A DNA stretch of 17,854 bases from Clostridiales bacterium. Lineage in GTDB: Bacteria; Bacillota; Clostridia; Peptostreptococcales; Anaerovoracaceae. A program made the translations under genes and the position numbers. Within the stretch, counting starts at the first letter, position 1. Each line of letters starts with the position of its first letter. Location: assembly GCA_012735285.1 (NCBI GenBank), contig JAAYHT010000260.1:1-17854 (forward strand), given 5' to 3'. Below, piece by piece: positions 15,704 through 17,854 of this stretch. The notes below the pieces were generated by a model. The model had not been told where the DNA came from, made no database searches, and saw only the letters and a list, made by a program, of their open reading frames with translations.

Positions 15704-16258
15704 TTATCCTAAGGACATATAATCTCCCATAACAATCGTATGGCGATGTAAAGTATCATGAATTCTAATGGTTCTTTCATAATTCTTTGCCACAGTATCC
15801 CTTATAGCCTGTATTGTTAAGCTAATATATCTGACTAATAATAGTCTCCAGTTTTCCTGTACCCAAAATGGATTTAAACGGGCAAGAAAGACTGATATAT
15901 CATTAGCATTTTGATATAGTTCTGTGGTCGTAGCACTAATATTTTCACTATCATTACTCATCATAAAACCAATCAATTCCCATAATAGGGATATATGTCT
16001 TGATATTAGATCTAAAAACTCCTGGGCATTAGCATCTCCATAAAATGTACTTAGGGATTTATAAAAGTCTAAAGGTACCTCCTGATATAACTTACTTGCA
16101 ACATAGGGTAAACTTTCACTTTCTGCAGTTATGCTATTAAGGTAGAAGCGGGTCCATAATAATAGCTGCAGCCAGTTCCATCTAAATTCATTGATTACAT
16201 TCATCTGCTCGTAAGTTATATAGTAGGGTATCGAAAATATATCATCATTATTGGGCAT
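15704..16258 (-). CDS. Single-unit helical protein, paralog C of the duplicated family
   Basis: Not assigned to a named family. Seen: 184 residues, corresponding to one unit of the two-unit proteins at 10485-12801: opening YITYEQMNVINEFR, the middle FYGDANAQEF, ELYQNANDISVFLARLNPFWVQENWR, and the end YERTIRIHDTLHRHTIVMGDYMSLG split here as YERTIRIHDTL and IVMGDYMSLG. No signal peptide, membrane segment or cysteine. It is probably nearer the ancestral form, with the long paralogs made by duplication. ATG with GGAG at 7 nt. It lies 103 nt upstream of the chemoreceptor-like gene on the same strand with no terminator between, so the two may share a transcript; that would be the only functional hint for this family here. 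Predicted all-helical, soluble. Confidence 0.75.
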   Translation of the reverse strand: MPNNDDIFSIPYYITYEQMNVINEFRWNWLQLLLWTRFYLNSITAESESLPYVASKLYQEVPLDFYKSLSTFYGDANAQEFLDLISRHISLLWELIGFMMSNDSENISATTTELYQNANDISVFLARLNPFWVQENWRLLLVRYISLTIQAIRDTVAKNYERTIRIHDTLHRHTIVMGDYMSLG

Positions 16259-16448
16259 GGCTAAACTCCTTTATTTTTTTATCTATCTTATGTTTTTTCA
16301 TACAACTAGTTACAAACTCACCAGAAACTTATCCTTATTTATTCAGATATTAAATAAATGAAATTTTAGGTTATATTATTTCAACTATAATTATGATGTA
16401 TAATTAAAGTACCTCCAAAGGAAATAGAATAAAGAATTGGGAAAATCA

Positions 16449-16498
16449 AAAGGCAAACGGTAGATAGAGAAATATAACCCTACTTACCGTTTGCCTTT
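16449..16498. repeat. Fourteen-bp inverted repeat, terminator-like or small RNA element
   Basis: Perfect arms AAAGGCAAACGGTA (16449-16462) and TACCGTTTGCCTTT (16485-16498) around a 22-nt loop. The stem is strong but only a short T-run follows (TTTAT on plus, TTTTGATTTT on minus), so a classic terminator is not certain. It isolates the WYL promoter from upstream DNA. Confidence 0.6.
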
Positions 16499-16520
16499 AT
16501 AACTATCCTGTCAATTATTG

Positions 16521-16549
16521 TTGACTTTTGGCAATATCTTACTGATAAT
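16521..16549 (+). promoter_or_regulatory. Sigma-A promoter of the WYL regulator gene
   Basis: TTGACT, 17-nt spacer, GATAAT, each one base off consensus. The -10 lies inside the palindrome at 16542-16566. Confidence 0.75.
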
Positions 16550-16566
16550 ATTATTAATATTATCAG
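16542..16566. promoter_or_regulatory. Perfect 25-bp palindromic operator candidate
   Basis: Arms CTGATAATATTA and TAATATTATCAG around a single T. It covers the -10 and probable transcription start of the WYL gene and ends 4 nt before its GGAGG, which suits autorepression by the encoded dimeric regulator. Confidence 0.65.
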
Positions 16567-16582
16567 TTCTTGGAGGTGTAAT

Positions 16583-17560
16583 ATGCTTGCCGAAAAGACC
16601 TATATCCTATGCATCCTATCTATCTTGCAAAAATATTCTGATGCAGATCACATTTTGACCATAAAAGACATTCTAAATAAAATGAAATTATTATATGGAG
16701 TTGAATTAGATCGTAGAACGGTTTATAGGAATATAGACCTTTTAATAGATTTCGGTTACGATATTTCAACCTATGAGGAAAACAATACAGGTTACTATCT
16801 CCGAGAAAGGGACTTTGAGCCATCTGAGCTACATATGTTGGCAGATGCAGTACTAACAGCAGACTGTATTCCTGAAAGGCATGGGAAGAACCTCATAAGA
16901 AAGCTTCAGCAGCTGGGAAGTGTCCACCAAACAGCTTCTTTGGATAGATTGATAAGAGTTAAGACAAACAAGAAGGAACCAAACAAGCAGATCTTCCTTA
17001 CTATCGAACTACTCGATGAAGCAATCAGATTAAAAAGGCAAGTTGAGTTTAATTATATTAAATACGATACTAATCTCAAAAAAGTCCCGAGAAGGAAAGA
17101 AAAATATGTAGTAAGCCCATATGCTCTTTATTGGAATAACAACCAATACTACTTAATCTCTAACATCCAGCCCTATAAGGATTTATGTCATTTCAGGCTA
17201 GACAGAATAGAAAATATTTCAATAAAAGATTCACCTTCTCTACCCGCTCCCAAAGGAATTGACGTCTATGAATATGCCAGCAATGCCCTTTTCATGTTCG
17301 GCGGTGAAACAGAAACCTACACCATACAATGCGATAATTCGATTATAAACGATGTTGTAGACCGTTTCGGAGATGACATAATAATAATCGATTCTGATGA
17401 TGAAACTTTCACCGCTGTCGTTAAAGCAACAACATTAGGTATGCGCCTTTGGGCAATCCACTACATAGAAAAATGTAAAGTAATTGAGCCAGAATGGTTA
17501 GTAAACGAAGTTGTTGAGGCAATTAAAAAAGCTATGAAAAATTACTCAATTTCTCCTTGA
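16583..17560 (+). CDS. HTH-WYL domain transcriptional regulator
   Basis: Seen: 325 residues, typical for the family. An N-terminal winged helix-turn-helix (about 5-75; LTIKDILNKMK, LDRRTVYRNIDLLIDFGYDI, with the GYYLRE wing) is followed by a linker and a WYL domain (about 145-235; VEFNYIKYD, YVVSPYALYWNNNQYYLIS, CHFRLDRIENI) and a C-terminal WCX-type extension ending in a VVKATTLGMRLWAIHYIEKCKVIEP region. Family knowledge: WYL domains sense ligands such as nucleotides or nucleic acids and control DNA repair, phage defence or metabolism. ATG behind GGAGGTG. It is likely autoregulated through the palindrome at 16542-16566. No terminator hairpin is seen directly after the stop codon. Its other targets are unknown; the chemoreceptor-like and helical genes nearby are candidates by position only. 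Confidence 0.93.
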   Translation: MLAEKTYILCILSILQKYSDADHILTIKDILNKMKLLYGVELDRRTVYRNIDLLIDFGYDISTYEENNTGYYLRERDFEPSELHMLADAVLTADCIPERHGKNLIRKLQQLGSVHQTASLDRLIRVKTNKKEPNKQIFLTIELLDEAIRLKRQVEFNYIKYDTNLKKVPRRKEKYVVSPYALYWNNNQYYLISNIQPYKDLCHFRLDRIENISIKDSPSLPAPKGIDVYEYASNALFMFGGETETYTIQCDNSIINDVVDRFGDDIIIIDSDDETFTAVVKATTLGMRLWAIHYIEKCKVIEPEWLVNEVVEAIKKAMKNYSISP

Positions 17561-17592
17561 TAAAAATTTAATCCTTGGGCTACCGACAAAAG

Positions 17593-17621
17593 TTGACAAA
17601 ATTAGCCAAGCTGTATATAAT
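17593..17621 (+). promoter_or_regulatory. Perfect consensus sigma-A promoter
   Basis: TTGACA, 17-nt spacer, TATAAT, exactly matching consensus at both boxes and spacing. No protein gene with an RBS follows within the transcript to the terminator at 17772. Confidence 0.85.
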
Positions 17622-17627
17622 GAAATT

Positions 17628-17795
17628 ACAGAAAATTTGAATAACGGCTAGGCTATAATTGGTATCAACTTTTATAGCCCCCCGCATGCTACTAATAAGT
17701 ACTATGAGCAAAAGCAGTATTTATAACAGCATAAAAGATGATACTTTTATGCTGTCAGACTGTCGACAAAGTCCGCTTTTTCAAGCGGATTTTTG
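17628..17795 (+). ncRNA. Candidate small RNA or attenuated leader
   Basis: About 168 nt from the predicted start of the consensus promoter to an intrinsic terminator. Three local hairpins: GGCTATAA/TTATAGCC (17651-17679) with an inner TTG/CAA pair; CAGCATAAAAG/CTTTTATGCTG (17727-17754, 6-nt loop); and the terminator stem at 17772-17789. The only ORF in it, 44 codons from 17704, has no RBS and runs through the terminator. It does not match tmRNA, SRP RNA, RNase P or a riboswitch known to me. It could be a stand-alone small RNA or a regulatory leader for a gene beyond the window edge. Confidence 0.5.
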
Positions 17796-17797
17796 TT
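17772..17797 (+). terminator. Intrinsic terminator of the candidate small RNA
   Basis: Seven-bp stem TCCGCTT/AAGCGGA with TTTC loop (17772-17789), followed by TTTTTGTT. Confidence 0.85.
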
Positions 17798-17807
17798 ATG
17801 TAGAAGC

Positions 17808-17836
17808 TTGTAAACCAGATAAAAAATTGGTACAAT
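17808..17836 (+). promoter_or_regulatory. Candidate promoter reading out of the window
   Basis: TTGTAA, 17-nt spacer, TACAAT, starting 11 nt after the terminator above. Its transcript would serve a gene to the right of the window. Its presence favours the upstream RNA being a separate unit. Confidence 0.5.
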
Positions 17837-17854
17837 AAGTCATAGAAATATTGA

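Larger units (their letters stand above)
16259..16582. other. Intergenic region between helical paralog C and the WYL regulator
   Basis: 324 bp, no gene. It holds weak AT-rich promoter-like boxes for paralog C (minus strand TTGGAG-17 nt-CATAAT, 16418 back to 16390), a TATAAT on the plus strand at 16399-16404 with no good -35, a long inverted repeat at 16449-16498, and the WYL promoter with its palindrome at 16521-16566. Confidence 0.5.

Noticed and set aside
17704..17838. 44-codon ORF beginning MSKSSIYNS
   Set aside because: No ribosome binding site, and it runs through a strong hairpin and an intrinsic terminator, so it is better explained as part of a non-coding RNA.
1..17854. CRISPR arrays, tRNA or rRNA genes, and insertion sequences
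   Set aside because: No regularly spaced repeats, no cloverleaf or rRNA core sequences and no transposase were recognised.

Overview
The window looks like chromosome from a strictly anaerobic, low-GC Gram-positive bacterium, most likely one of the Clostridia. The reasons are the AT-rich sequence, strong GGAG/GGAGG ribosome binding sites, consensus sigma-A promoters, and an oxygen-sensitive glycyl radical enzyme with its activase. The genus cannot be named from sequence alone.

Left block (about 1-9820): catabolic genes and their regulators. On the minus strand run a glycyl radical enzyme (GRE, 7184-4821), its radical-SAM activase (4795-3860) and an NhaC-type antiporter (3720-2296), closed by an intrinsic terminator at 2258-2287. 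Beyond it, still on the minus strand, a class I PLP aminotransferase (2160-967) overlaps a ureohydrolase of the agmatinase/guanidinobutyrase type (970-47) by four bases. Divergently, on the plus strand, lies a 622-residue AraC-family regulator (7535-9403) whose long C-terminus recalls GH39 proteins. A small CsaA-like tRNA-binding protein (9423-9773) follows it. The likely logic is substrate uptake or exchange by the antiporter, radical chemistry by the GRE, and nitrogen removal by the aminotransferase and ureohydrolase, with the AraC protein as switch. The GRE active-site motif is Cys-Val-Gln-Pro instead of the Cys-Val-Glu-Pro of most eliminating GREs, so its reaction is open.

Middle block (about 9820-14220): a SatP/YaaH acetate-succinate transporter (minus strand) is followed by two tandem minus-strand paralogs of an unrecognised, internally duplicated helical protein. 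The second paralog (11722-12801) has lost its last coding segment to a frameshift; the original C-terminal codons survive downstream in another frame. A divergent MFS transporter of the fosmidomycin-resistance (Fsr) type follows.

Right block (about 14190-17854): a soluble chemoreceptor-like protein (15600-14215) has two tandem units, and in each a sensor-like domain of about 125 residues sits inside the tip of the MCP signalling hairpin. This is the most unusual architecture in the window. Upstream is a single-unit member of the same helical family (16258-15704), then a WYL-domain regulator (16583-17560) whose promoter lies on a perfect 25-bp palindrome. The window ends with a consensus promoter, three hairpins and an intrinsic terminator (about 17593-17797), which together look like a small RNA gene or an attenuated leader, and a second promoter pointing out of the window.
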